A stretch of DNA of 64,000 bases from CAVQCT01 sp964371785 (GTDB lineage: Bacteria; Zixibacteria; MSB-5A5; GN15; FEB-12): NCBI GenBank assembly GCA_964371785.1, contig CAYJOL010000007.1:1-64000 (forward strand). The letters are read 5' to 3'. The notes below the pieces were generated by a model. That model had not been told where the DNA came from. It was given only the letters and a program-made list of their open reading frames with translations, and did no database searches. The position numbers and the translations under genes are program-made. Shown here piece by piece: positions 54,137 to 63,282 of this stretch (its first letter is position 1; each line of letters opens with the position of its first letter).

Positions 54137-56845
54137 CTAAACTTTGACTTCACTTGCCTCCATGACGCTCAAGCGTTGTCTGGCGGGTTTAAATCCGGGG
54201 TCCAATCGAAGCACTCGCTGATACCCCAAAGCCGCCGAATCTATATGTCCCATATTGAGATAACACTCCGACAGACCAAACAGAACCAGGGTATCCTGAG
54301 GATTCATCATAAGGCTCTTTTCATAAAATGAAATCGCTTCCTTATATTTGCCCAATTTGGCGTAAAGGTCGCCAAGAACCGGAACAACTGCCATATCCCT
54401 TGGATTCAATTCGGCATATCGAGCCAGCGATTTAGTGGCTTCAGGAATTTTATTGAGTCTGACCTGAGTCAATCCCAGATTTCGATAAGTTACCGCCGGC
54501 GGCGAAGACGATTTCATCGCCTTAACGTACCAGCCTTCGGCCGCTTGAAAGTCGCCCATTTTGAAAAAACAGTTGGCGAGGTCGTTGAGCTGCTCCGCTG
54601 ACAATGTGCAACGCTGATGGAGGCTGCCGTAAATATCGGCTGCCTGACGATACTTTCCCGCGCGCAGGCAGGATGCTGCCAGGGGGCCCAGCCGACCGCT
54701 CTGTTGACCCGACCGGGAGAGCACTGCCCTAATCAGGTCGTCAATTTCCGATTCGAGATCTGCCCGGGTACAAAATTCCGCGTAAGCAACAAGGGTATCT
54801 GTGTCATCGGAGTTCTTATCCAGGGCCAGCTTATAGCATGCAGCCGCCTCCGGCACTCGATCCAGTTGCTCAAATGCCCGGGCCATTTCGAGATGGTAGC
54901 TATAGTTGTCCGGAGTAAGCTGGACTTGTATGGTTAGATAGCGAAGTGCTTCCTCCGGCCTGCCATCAGTCAGATATACTCTGCCCAGCATGCCGTTCGC
55001 TTCGAGATAGGCGGGGTTCACTTCGATTGTCTTCAGGTAATACCTGATCGCAGAAGGTCGATCATTTTGAAGTTCCGCCAACATCGCCAGTCCATAATAG
55101 GCGGTCGCCCGGCTATCGGGGTGTACGAGGATTATATTATCGGTTTCGGTCGAAGGATCGAATGCACTCTGTGTTTCCAGGTATTTGTGATAGGCCCTGG
55201 CTGATTCCTTGTACATCCGCTTCTTGCCATAAGCGTGACCGCGGAGCATCAAGGGATCAAGATATTCCGGCTTGATCTCCAGCGCCCTGTCAGCAAACTC
55301 CAGCGCCAGATCGTAGTTGCCCAGATAGAAATGGGTCCAGGCAATCTGGTCAAGACACATGAGATGCGTGTGGCGGTGCTGGATGTTTCTCGGGTCGGTC
55401 AATTCAACCGCTCGACCGGCCGCCTTCAGTATCTGCGGGGCATTTTTGCGCTGGAAGTCGCTTCCCTCTCCCCTCAACAACTGGGCGTAATTGAATAACG
55501 CAAACACATCGTCCGGATTCTCGGCCAGTTGCTTCTCCAGCAGCGCCTTTGACCGAAGGAACTTTCTATTCATTTGCTCAGGCGAAAGGTCGTAGCCAAG
55601 ATGCTTGATTCTGAGGGGCGCTCTTGCTACCGGAACATCCGGAGGCAACTCCAGCCGATTATGCACGATCCCTTCGTAGCGAAGGTTGAGGGCACGGCGG
55701 AAAAGGCGGATGGAGGGCAGAAAAGTGGTCGTGTCTTCCTTTTCGCCGTAAACATTAAAGACATTTATAGAGAGAATCTTGTGCTTGTCATCGTTGAGAA
55801 GCTGTCTTACGCGAGGGACGTCTTCCGGCACAAACCGTTCATCGGCATCGATTACCAATATCCAGTCACCGGTCGCCTGTTCCAGAGAGTAGTTTCGAGC
55901 GGCGGAAAAATCTCCAGTCCATGCCTTGTGATAAAGTTTGGCTCCATAATCCTTCGCAATGGAAACTGTGTCATCGGTGGAGCCTGTGTCTACAACTATT
56001 ATCTCATCGACCCAGTCCCGGATCGACGCGAGACAGTCGGGGAGCATCTTCTGTTCATCCTTGACAATAAGGCACGCGCTGATGGTCACTCTTTGGCTGA
56101 GGCTCTTCGCCAACATGCGGAGTTCCTGAATCTCCCGGCAATTTTTCAAACCTCGCTGTGTCCAGTCGCCGGCTGTTTTCGTATCGCCGCTGGAGAGCAG
56201 CATGGTAGCAAGATTCAGATAAGGCAGATGGTTCGCTGGATCCGAAGTAATCGATTTCTCGTACCATTCGGTGGCTGCCTGGATATCCCGTTTTTCGCGA
56301 TAGGCATTGGCTACGAAATTACGGGTTTGCGAACGATGGGCATCGTTTACGGCAAAAAAACGCCCCGCCGTCGAAACGGAGTCCAAAGAAGTCAACGCTG
56401 CCTCGTAACTCTTGCCTGCCTCAATCGCGAGATCATACTCTTTAAGATGCAATTTCAGATAGGCGAGAATGTATAGCAGGTCAGGACTTGAAGCATCCTC
56501 GGCTAATCCGTTTTCTATTACACGCTCTGCCTCAAGAAGTCTGTTCATCACCGCATAGGCGTATGCCAACAGTGCATAATACATCGTTCGTTGCTGGGAC
56601 GACAGCAACGACAGGCGTGGTTCAATCGGTTCGAGCAGATCCGCCATCTTCGCCTCCTGATTGTGACGGCGGTAGTAATCAGCCAGCGTCAGAACCGCAC
56701 CCAGGTCGTCGGGGTTGGCTCTCACCGTCGCAAGGAGCTCCGTAAGGCTATACTCCGGTCGAGTTGCCTGCCTCTTCGAACGGGCGGGTTTTGAACCTGA
56801 AGTCAGCCGATCAGATTTGCGCTTTTTTACCTTTGCCATGCTCAT
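54137..56845 (-). CDS. GT2 glycosyltransferase embedded in TPR arrays
   Basis: A 902-residue cytoplasmic protein. TPR-like repeats (about 45-250) precede a family-2 glycosyltransferase domain (about 254-400) with ISACLIVKDEQKMLPDCLAS, VVDTGSTDDT and the metal-binding DADE (333-336). Many further TPRs follow from about 490 to 895. TPR-fused glycosyltransferases of the SPINDLY/O-GlcNAc or flagellin type recognise protein substrates, so flagellin is the likely target given the position just upstream of its gene. This is inferred. The ATG overlaps the upstream GT gene by 4 bp. Confidence 0.88.
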   Translation of the reverse strand: MSMAKVKKRKSDRLTSGSKPARSKRQATRPEYSLTELLATVRANPDDLGAVLTLADYYRRHNQEAKMADLLEPIEPRLSLLSSQQRTMYYALLAYAYAVMNRLLEAERVIENGLAEDASSPDLLYILAYLKLHLKEYDLAIEAGKSYEAALTSLDSVSTAGRFFAVNDAHRSQTRNFVANAYREKRDIQAATEWYEKSITSDPANHLPYLNLATMLLSSGDTKTAGDWTQRGLKNCREIQELRMLAKSLSQRVTISACLIVKDEQKMLPDCLASIRDWVDEIIVVDTGSTDDTVSIAKDYGAKLYHKAWTGDFSAARNYSLEQATGDWILVIDADERFVPEDVPRVRQLLNDDKHKILSINVFNVYGEKEDTTTFLPSIRLFRRALNLRYEGIVHNRLELPPDVPVARAPLRIKHLGYDLSPEQMNRKFLRSKALLEKQLAENPDDVFALFNYAQLLRGEGSDFQRKNAPQILKAAGRAVELTDPRNIQHRHTHLMCLDQIAWTHFYLGNYDLALEFADRALEIKPEYLDPLMLRGHAYGKKRMYKESARAYHKYLETQSAFDPSTETDNIILVHPDSRATAYYGLAMLAELQNDRPSAIRYYLKTIEVNPAYLEANGMLGRVYLTDGRPEEALRYLTIQVQLTPDNYSYHLEMARAFEQLDRVPEAAACYKLALDKNSDDTDTLVAYAEFCTRADLESEIDDLIRAVLSRSGQQSGRLGPLAASCLRAGKYRQAADIYGSLHQRCTLSAEQLNDLANCFFKMGDFQAAEGWYVKAMKSSSPPAVTYRNLGLTQVRLNKIPEATKSLARYAELNPRDMAVVPVLGDLYAKLGKYKEAISFYEKSLMMNPQDTLVLFGLSECYLNMGHIDSAALGYQRVLRLDPGFKPARQRLSVMEASEVKV

Positions 56846-58488
56846 ACCCCTGCCAGTACTTTGGAGAGTTGGCCCGCTCTTTTAAGGATTGAAGCCAAGG
56901 CCGTGTCTATTTCGACCAGCTTGTCATCGAGCCTGTATCGACTTTCAATGAATTCCCGGTTACTCAGAGCCAGCGTCAAACGATCTTCGCGTTCCAGTTT
57001 CAACAACAGGTCCAGGCACCCGTCGGGGTCATTGAACAAAAACTCACGGGGATACAGATTTCCGGCGCCAAACCAATTGTGAATAAGCGGCATCAATCCA
57101 CAAGACATGCCCTCGGCAATCGAATAGTGAAACGACTCGAATAGCGAAGTGGAGATTACGAAGTCCTTATCGGCATACCACCGTGGCATGTCATCCACCC
57201 ATCCATCGAAGTAGACCGGCAGCGGATTTTCCCTCAGGAAATGCTCGAAGTAGACCTGTATTCTGGGGTCCTGATGTTCACCCGCGATGTGCAGAGTATA
57301 GTTCGGGTCATATTCGTGTATCTTCTTAAAGCAATAGAGCAACAGAGCCGGATTCTTCTTATAATTGATGTATCCAACCGATGCTATCTTCCGGCCGTAT
57401 TTTTTTCGATTCGGAATTACGAACTTTCCGGTGTCTACCGCATTGTGAATTACAATGCTGGAAACCGGGGTCTTCACCTGCCGTTCAAACAGTTCTTTGA
57501 CCGAGCGATTCACGAAAATCAGCAGGTCAACTTTGCTCCAGTCGACTTTTGACGGCATGTCGGTGAAAGCCTCATAGCTGTGAAGGCGGCAGACGATTGG
57601 ACAGTGTTTAGGAAGTTTAGTAGCCTCAATCAAGAGTTGGTCACACCACTCGAACCAGGCCAGGTCGGCCCAGCGAAGCATCTTTGACATATCGTCCGTG
57701 GTCTGCCCGTGGAAGGATTTCACCTGATTGGTCTGGGACAGATGGTTGCTGATATCTTTCATGAACGAGTCTATACTGGCAAATATCGCGATCTTTCGAG
57801 CTGTCTTGCCGGTTGATGGCGCCGTCGGAGTGAATCCGGTGTCATCGACACTGATCGGTTTCTCGAGATTACTCACGGAGAGCTTATCACGCCACGCCCG
57901 GATTTCTTCGCGCGACTGTTGATTCAACGACTTTTGGTCGGCGTTGAGATCAAGCAGCTCTATCGCCTGGGTGATCATTTTGCGGCTCAACAGCGATGCC
58001 ATCGCGTTATTGCGAGCCAGGCTCAGGTTCGGGTTGACGGTGAGCGCCCTGATCCAGTATTCCAGGGCAGCTTTAATGTTGTCCAATCGGGAGTATATTA
58101 CGGCAATGTCATTCAGGAGCTCGGCCTTTTCCGGGTGCTGTTTTGTCAGTCCCTTCAAGACACTGACAGCCTTCTCGTGACGCCCTTCCTCGACATAAGC
58201 AAGGACGAGATTGTAAGCCGCGTCGTAGTGAAGTGGATACCGCTTTACTACTTCTTCGAAATACCTGATGGCCTCCGGCCGCCGCTTCAAGGTAAGCGCG
58301 ACCAGTCCGGCCGTTACAGCGGTATCGGGATCCTGCGGTCTTGCTTCCGCAAGGAAGGAGATGCAAGTGAGCGCATCTTCGAATCTGTTCTCAGCGAGGT
58401 AGTTATTGGCTGATTCGGTGATATCGTCAAGCGTCAGGGTCCCGGAGGATACCTGAGCGCGAAGTTGTTCAACGGAGGTGCACTTCAT
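56842..58488 (-). CDS. TPR-glycosyltransferase (GT4-like)
   Basis: A 548-residue protein with N-terminal TPRs (about 15-200) and a C-terminal GT-B type transferase. Features include KIAIFASIDSFMKDISNHL at the start of the first Rossmann lobe (about 237), KKNPALLLYCFKKI and the nucleotide-sugar binding ESFHYSIAEGMSCGLMPLIH. It lacks a signal peptide. It is positioned between fliW and the other glycosyltransferase, and with it forms a coupled pair that probably modifies flagellin in the cytoplasm. Confidence 0.86.
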   Translation of the reverse strand: MKCTSVEQLRAQVSSGTLTLDDITESANNYLAENRFEDALTCISFLAEARPQDPDTAVTAGLVALTLKRRPEAIRYFEEVVKRYPLHYDAAYNLVLAYVEEGRHEKAVSVLKGLTKQHPEKAELLNDIAVIYSRLDNIKAALEYWIRALTVNPNLSLARNNAMASLLSRKMITQAIELLDLNADQKSLNQQSREEIRAWRDKLSVSNLEKPISVDDTGFTPTAPSTGKTARKIAIFASIDSFMKDISNHLSQTNQVKSFHGQTTDDMSKMLRWADLAWFEWCDQLLIEATKLPKHCPIVCRLHSYEAFTDMPSKVDWSKVDLLIFVNRSVKELFERQVKTPVSSIVIHNAVDTGKFVIPNRKKYGRKIASVGYINYKKNPALLLYCFKKIHEYDPNYTLHIAGEHQDPRIQVYFEHFLRENPLPVYFDGWVDDMPRWYADKDFVISTSLFESFHYSIAEGMSCGLMPLIHNWFGAGNLYPREFLFNDPDGCLDLLLKLEREDRLTLALSNREFIESRYRLDDKLVEIDTALASILKRAGQLSKVLAGV

Positions 58489-58508
58489 ATTGATCTCCTA
58501 TATCTGTG

Positions 58509-58544
58509 TGACCGGCGGGCGATCGACCGACGTCATGCCGGTCA
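58509..58544 (-). other. Inverted repeat after fliW
   Basis: TGACCGGC / GCCGGTCA (58509-58516, 58537-58544) with a 20-nt loop in the 67-bp gap between fliW and the glycosyltransferase gene. On the minus strand no T-run follows. It could be a transcript-stability hairpin that separates flagellar genes from the glycosyltransferases. Confidence 0.35.
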
Positions 58545-58555
58545 AATGATCTTCT

Positions 58556-59035
58556 TCACACGCCGACTGGCTGTCTCGAACGGCGCTCACGGTGAGCCGC
58601 CTCCATGGGAATCGCTTCCATGATGTAGTGGCGTACCCGGTAATCCGAGTTTACCAGCACCAGTTGCTTGGCCCGGTTGTTTTCGGTATTGATGAGAATC
58701 GGTCCCTGGAGATTTACCGAAATTTCCCGCGGGTCCTCCGGAATGGTCACGATGACATAAGTCTCGACCGATCCCGTGTGCGCGATGTCCAGTTCCGCAA
58801 TCTCTTTGGGATTCACTTCGATCCTGTAGTCCGGGAAAAAGACTCGTGGATTGACCACAAGGAACGCCACAGTCGGGTCATCGGATGATACCAACCACAT
58901 AAATGGAAAGAGATCCTCGGTTTCGACCAGGCAGAATCGTGCCAGATGCTCGAACCCAAGTATCGGCCTCTCCATGAATATCATCTTTTCGTCCGGGACT
59001 TCCAGTTGCCCTAGTCTCAGGCTGTTGACAATCAT
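58556..59035 (-). CDS. fliW: Flagellar assembly factor FliW
   Basis: A 159-residue protein that binds both flagellin and CsrA and so relieves CsrA repression when cytoplasmic flagellin is low. The fold is marked by ILGFEHLARFCLVETEDLFP and FLVVNPRVFFPDYRIEV, then NLQGPILINTENNRAKQLVL, which is the family signature. It is 17 bp after flgL and near csrA, matching the common fliW-csrA linkage. Confidence 0.94.
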   Translation of the reverse strand: MIVNSLRLGQLEVPDEKMIFMERPILGFEHLARFCLVETEDLFPFMWLVSSDDPTVAFLVVNPRVFFPDYRIEVNPKEIAELDIAHTGSVETYVIVTIPEDPREISVNLQGPILINTENNRAKQLVLVNSDYRVRHYIMEAIPMEAAHRERRSRQPVGV

Positions 59036-59052
59036 AGTTCCTATCCTTGCTT

Positions 59053-60975
59053 CTATTTCAAAAAGTTAAGTAATGTCGGTTGAATGATCTTGGAGGCCGC
59101 CATCAATGCGGCCTGGTAGTTGTTCTCATAGGTCGACAACTGGGTGATCAACGAGGTCATGTCGGCGTCCTCAACTTCGGCCAGCCGCTGGGTAAATGTC
59201 AGTTCGCGGTCGGTTAACCTGCTGTCGGTTCCCTGTAAGCGGATTCCCTTGGCCCCGGTCGACGCCCGCCAGTTCAGGAGATTCTGGATGCTGTCGTCGA
59301 GATTCTTCAACAGCATTCCGGTACCTTCCTGGTCATCATTATTGAGGGCGTTGATGAGCACGAGTATCGAACCCATCATGTCGCTTGATCCGTAAATGCC
59401 CATCTGCTTGGCAGTCTTCGTGCCACCCGTGTCTTCGATAGTCAGCGACCGGCTCGGATCATCGTTTACAATCTGGATGCCAGTGCCGTCCGCATTGATC
59501 GAGGCGGTAATGTCCAATCCGGAATTATTCAGGGTATCCAGGAGGTCCTGTATCGTCACAATCGATGGACTGTCCAGGTCAAAAGTCCGGGTCGCGTCGC
59601 CCTGCCAGATGACTATTTCGGACATATCGAAACCGTGGCCGTTGTTGAGATCCGTCATTACTGAGGTTGTCAACAACTGCGGATTGAGATCGCTGCCGGC
59701 TTTATCGCCAGCAATTTCGCCCTGGATACCGAGGCTGGCAGCTGTTGTGCCACCACCGGCCTCATCGATCATGAATGACACTTCGGGATCGAGCGCCCGG
59801 CCGGTCATGACCGCACCGACGTCACCGGCAATGCCGAGGTCGTCAGCCAGATCACTCACGGAATCAATCTCTGAGATCTTAAGTCCCAGCGGAGTTCCGT
59901 TTGTGTCGATGATTTCCAACCCGGTTCCGGCAGCGTTTATTTGCATGGTCACGTTACTTACGCCTGCCGCCGCGACCTGGGAATTGAAATTTGAGATAAT
60001 GTCACCGACATTGGTCGAACCCGAGAGGTCAACCGAGAAATCTATCGAAGATCCGTCGGAAATTTGAATCCTGCCTTCGGACATATCGACACCGCCACCG
60101 CCGTTAAGCTTGTCCAGCGATGTCGCCGCGCTGATCAGCCCGTTGCGGGTTGTATCCAGTAACAGGTTGTTGTTTTCTGCGCCGATGCCGATGGTCAAAT
60201 TCGTGATGCCGTCGGCCGCCAGCTGGTTGTTTATCGTGGTGATGACATCATCTATAGTTGTTGCGCCACTGAGGTCGACAGTCGAACTGATTCCGAGATT
60301 CTGGTCGGTTATGGTAATCGTGCCGGGCACCTGGCTCACCCCCTGCCCGCCATTCAGGTCGGCCAGGAGAGTCGCCGAGGTCACGGCGATATTCAAATCC
60401 GCGTGTTCGCCGAGAACAGAGAGCTGTTTCAAAAAGACATTGGAACCGAGCAGATTGATGGTCATATCGGTTGCGGTGTCGACCTGGAACTTGATCTGAC
60501 CATTGTCACCGTAGTATCTCACACCATTGGCCGAGGCTCGAAGCGCCTGCGTACTGGTTCTGAAACCGGAGAAGATGTATTTATCTTCCTGCTTGGTATT
60601 AGCCAGCTGCATCATTTGGTCGAACAGCGACTTAACTTCCTTAGCTGATGCTCCGCGGGCGACGTCGTCATACGTACCGTTGGACATCGAAATGGCGATT
60701 TCCTTGGAGGTCGACAACATGTCCTTGAGGTCCGCCAGAATCGTGTCATACGTCTGGTTCCAGCTCTGGCCCTGCGTGATGTTCTTTCGATACTGTGCAG
60801 TCTTGGCCAGTTCGGTCCGATAATTCAGGTCCCGAAGTATGCCAAGCGGGTCATCGGAGGGCGTGTTTATTCGCTTGCCGGAGGACATTTGTGTTTGCAT
60901 CTCCAGAAAGCGCTGGAGGGCCAACTGGGCATTGGTCGTAACCCGGTCGGCCATCATATTATTGGTGACGCGCAT
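59053..60975 (-). CDS. flgL: Hook-filament junction protein FlgL, expanded
   Basis: A 640-residue junction protein, about twice the usual 300 or so. The N-terminus (MRVTNNMMADRVTTNAQLAL) and C-terminus (YENNYQAALMAASKIIQPTL) are standard. The extra length is three flagellin-hook IN-type repeats, each opening like LNGGQGVSQVPGTITITD, followed by DLSG.T....I..IN and a G-L-I-D turn. They probably form surface domains. The gene is 28 bp after csrA. Confidence 0.93.
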   Translation of the reverse strand: MRVTNNMMADRVTTNAQLALQRFLEMQTQMSSGKRINTPSDDPLGILRDLNYRTELAKTAQYRKNITQGQSWNQTYDTILADLKDMLSTSKEIAISMSNGTYDDVARGASAKEVKSLFDQMMQLANTKQEDKYIFSGFRTSTQALRASANGVRYYGDNGQIKFQVDTATDMTINLLGSNVFLKQLSVLGEHADLNIAVTSATLLADLNGGQGVSQVPGTITITDQNLGISSTVDLSGATTIDDVITTINNQLAADGITNLTIGIGAENNNLLLDTTRNGLISAATSLDKLNGGGGVDMSEGRIQISDGSSIDFSVDLSGSTNVGDIISNFNSQVAAAGVSNVTMQINAAGTGLEIIDTNGTPLGLKISEIDSVSDLADDLGIAGDVGAVMTGRALDPEVSFMIDEAGGGTTAASLGIQGEIAGDKAGSDLNPQLLTTSVMTDLNNGHGFDMSEIVIWQGDATRTFDLDSPSIVTIQDLLDTLNNSGLDITASINADGTGIQIVNDDPSRSLTIEDTGGTKTAKQMGIYGSSDMMGSILVLINALNNDDQEGTGMLLKNLDDSIQNLLNWRASTGAKGIRLQGTDSRLTDRELTFTQRLAEVEDADMTSLITQLSTYENNYQAALMAASKIIQPTLLNFLK

Positions 60976-61003
60976 AATTCAATCCTTTGCTCGTCCGTTG
61001 TCC

Positions 61004-61330
61004 CTACGGTTCATTCGTTCGGTTCTGGTCTGGTCTTCGGGTCGGGGTTGGTTTGTCTTTGTAATCGATCTCCGGCGGCTGACCCTTGCCCTTGCCGGTA
61101 ATCTTATCTTTGAGCAGTTCCACCATACCCTTGAGGTCGCCGGTAATCGACTTCGAAGCCTTCCGATTTTCTTCCTGAATCTTCACGTAGATTTCCTCGC
61201 GATGAACGACTACGTTCATCGGTGCTTCGATACCGATTCTTACCTGTCGGCCATGAATCCCCAGCACGGAGACTTTGATATTGTCCCCGATATTGATGGA
61301 TTCACCCAACTTCCTTGTCAAAATAAGCAC
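61004..61330 (-). CDS. csrA: Carbon storage regulator CsrA with C-terminal tail
   Basis: An RNA-binding dimer that blocks translation at GGA motifs. The core (residues 1-58) is intact: MLILTRKLGESI, GIHGRQVRIGIEAP and VVHREEIYVKIQ, including Arg44, which contacts RNA. A tail of about 45 residues, rich in Lys, Pro and Asp, follows (EIDYKDKPTPTRRPDQNR); most CsrA proteins end by 61-80. The start is GTG with AAGGAGG upstream. It lies between flgK and flgL, linked with fliW. Confidence 0.95.
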   Translation of the reverse strand: MLILTRKLGESINIGDNIKVSVLGIHGRQVRIGIEAPMNVVVHREEIYVKIQEENRKASKSITGDLKGMVELLKDKITGKGKGQPPEIDYKDKPTPTRRPDQNRTNEP

Positions 61331-61371
61331 GTAACCCTCCTTGGTGTCGTCATGCTTGTCGTTTCAATTGT

Positions 61372-62769
61372 TTATCGACCAACTATTCCCATAGTGGAAA
61401 TAACCGTATCGAGGGCCTGGTCCATGGCCGTGATAACCCGAGCCGCCGCGTCGTAGGCGTGCTGGTACTTTATCATGTTGGTCATTTCTTCGTCCAGGGA
61501 CACGCCCTGAACAGACTGTCTGGCATAATCAATTTGTTGAACCAGCAAATCGGCGTTGGCTGACACCGATTGCGACTCGTTGCTTTCGACTCCGAGTGCG
61601 CCGACGATCGTGTTGTAGTAGTCGTTCATGCTGGTCGTGTCATTTTCGAGCACCCCGGCGTTGCGCAAAGCATGTATCGCCAGCGCGATCGTATTGTCGC
61701 CGGGTTCCCCCGAGGCCGAGGCGACTATCTTCGATGGATCGAGCTCGATTTCGCCGTTCACCTCGATGTTTGCCGCATCGGTCAAGTTAGGATTGAAGAA
61801 ATCAGTGCCGGTGCTCCCGTCCAGACCATATCCACTCTGGTGCAACGAGTTGACCTGCGATACAAAGGTGGAGGCCAGAGTATTAAGCTTCTCCAAATAG
61901 TCCGGGATGATCTGGTCACGGGCGTCCATAAGCCCTTTCAACTGTCCGGAGCTGTTTTTGAGCGAAATCTTGGTTCCTTGCCAGACGAGGTTGTGTATCA
62001 TGGTCCCGTCGACATTGCTGACGGTGGCGCCGATCTTGATCGAATCGGAGCCGTTCACCAAAGACATGGCGCCGATATACACGGTCACTTCGCCGTTAGG
62101 CTGTTCAACCGAATTGACATCGATAATCTTTGACAAATTGTCCAGCAAAAGATCGCGGCTGTCCCTGAGATCGTTGGCTTTGGAGGTCCCGAGTTCGAGG
62201 GACTTGATTTGTTGATTGATGCTGGCGACCTGAGATGTCAGCCTGTTGACCTCCTGGACAAGGTTGGCCATATCGTTGTCGATGGAACTGCGCAGACTGT
62301 TGAGCTGGTTGGCCATCTCATGAAAACCGTTGGTCAACAGATGAGCCTGCTCAAGGATCTGCGATCGACTGCTGGTGGAATCCGGGCTGGTTGAGAGATC
62401 CGACCATGAGTCCCAGAAGTTGTTCATGAGGTTGGACAACGTCGTGTCATTCGGTTCATTAAAGAGCGACTCGATCTGCGTGAACACTTTCTCGCGATAC
62501 TGCCATTGACCGAGGGACTTATTCTGCTGACGGTATTGCTGGCCGAGAAAGAGATCGCGTGCCTGCTGAATATCGGATACGGTCACGCCGGCGCCGAGAA
62601 TACCTATAGTCGAGTATTCCGGCAATGCCGTGGTGATATTCACCCGCTGGCGGGAATAGCCGGGAGTGTTTACATTGGCGATATTGTTACTTATAGTCTG
62701 CAGCGCAAGTTGATGAGTCAGCAGCGCGCTGCGACCGATTTGCAATCCCTGAAATAATCCGGGCATCAT
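61372..62769 (-). CDS. flgK: Hook-associated protein FlgK
   Basis: A 465-residue hook-filament junction protein. N-terminal QGLQIGRSALLTHQLALQTI and SNNIANVNTPGYSRQRV are the rod/hook signature; the C-terminus has VSLDEEMTNMIKYQHAYDAA and ALDTVISTMGIVGR. The ATG overlaps the flgN stop by 4 bp (ATGA), with GGAGGG upstream. Confidence 0.96.
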   Translation of the reverse strand: MMPGLFQGLQIGRSALLTHQLALQTISNNIANVNTPGYSRQRVNITTALPEYSTIGILGAGVTVSDIQQARDLFLGQQYRQQNKSLGQWQYREKVFTQIESLFNEPNDTTLSNLMNNFWDSWSDLSTSPDSTSSRSQILEQAHLLTNGFHEMANQLNSLRSSIDNDMANLVQEVNRLTSQVASINQQIKSLELGTSKANDLRDSRDLLLDNLSKIIDVNSVEQPNGEVTVYIGAMSLVNGSDSIKIGATVSNVDGTMIHNLVWQGTKISLKNSSGQLKGLMDARDQIIPDYLEKLNTLASTFVSQVNSLHQSGYGLDGSTGTDFFNPNLTDAANIEVNGEIELDPSKIVASASGEPGDNTIALAIHALRNAGVLENDTTSMNDYYNTIVGALGVESNESQSVSANADLLVQQIDYARQSVQGVSLDEEMTNMIKYQHAYDAAARVITAMDQALDTVISTMGIVGR

Positions 62770-63251
62770 GCCCTCCTGTCTACAGCGACTGTCCGGCTGT
62801 GGTCTTTTGTGTTACCCGAAGCCGAGTAGGTGGACGGGGTCCCCTGGATTCGGGACAGCATTTCCATGGTCTTCATGATGTATTCGCGAGAGCGGTTCAA
62901 CAACATGGCGTTCTGGTTGCGTGTCCGGTTGATTTGGTCGCTGAGCGCAAGGATGATTTTCTGAAGGTGCTGAAGTCGGTCGGCCTGCGTCTGGTCGACT
63001 ATCTCGAGCAGGCGCGTGACATTCAAGTCGTCTTCGATATGATTGGCGATCTTGATCGCCTCCACCAATTCGAGACGCTTCTTGTTTAACAGCTGACTTT
63101 GAATCAGCTTCTCCCGCTGCAGGTCGGTGACACGCGTGATACCGTCGATATCGTTTTCGACAAGCATCCGTTGTTGCTGCTCGAGGAGTTCAAGGAAGGA
63201 TTCGAAAAGAGCGGCTTCCTTGCCGATGATGTCAATTAAAGTGTTGACCAT
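62766..63251 (-). CDS. flgN: FlgN-like export chaperone
   Basis: A 161-residue helical chaperone for FlgK and FlgL, with heptad-rich segments (LFESFLELLEQQQRMLVEND; LNVTRLLEIVDQTQADRLQH). It overlaps flgK by 4 bp, matching its known client. It is the second FlgN/FliT-type chaperone in this window. Confidence 0.88.
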   Translation of the reverse strand: MVNTLIDIIGKEAALFESFLELLEQQQRMLVENDIDGITRVTDLQREKLIQSQLLNKKRLELVEAIKIANHIEDDLNVTRLLEIVDQTQADRLQHLQKIILALSDQINRTRNQNAMLLNRSREYIMKTMEMLSRIQGTPSTYSASGNTKDHSRTVAVDRRA

Positions 63252-63282
63252 ATCCTATACTTCGTGATATATGTTTCCACCG

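Noticed and set aside
55574..56476. 300-codon plus-strand frame within the GT2 gene
   Set aside because: Antisense to a strongly supported glycosyltransferase/TPR coding sequence.
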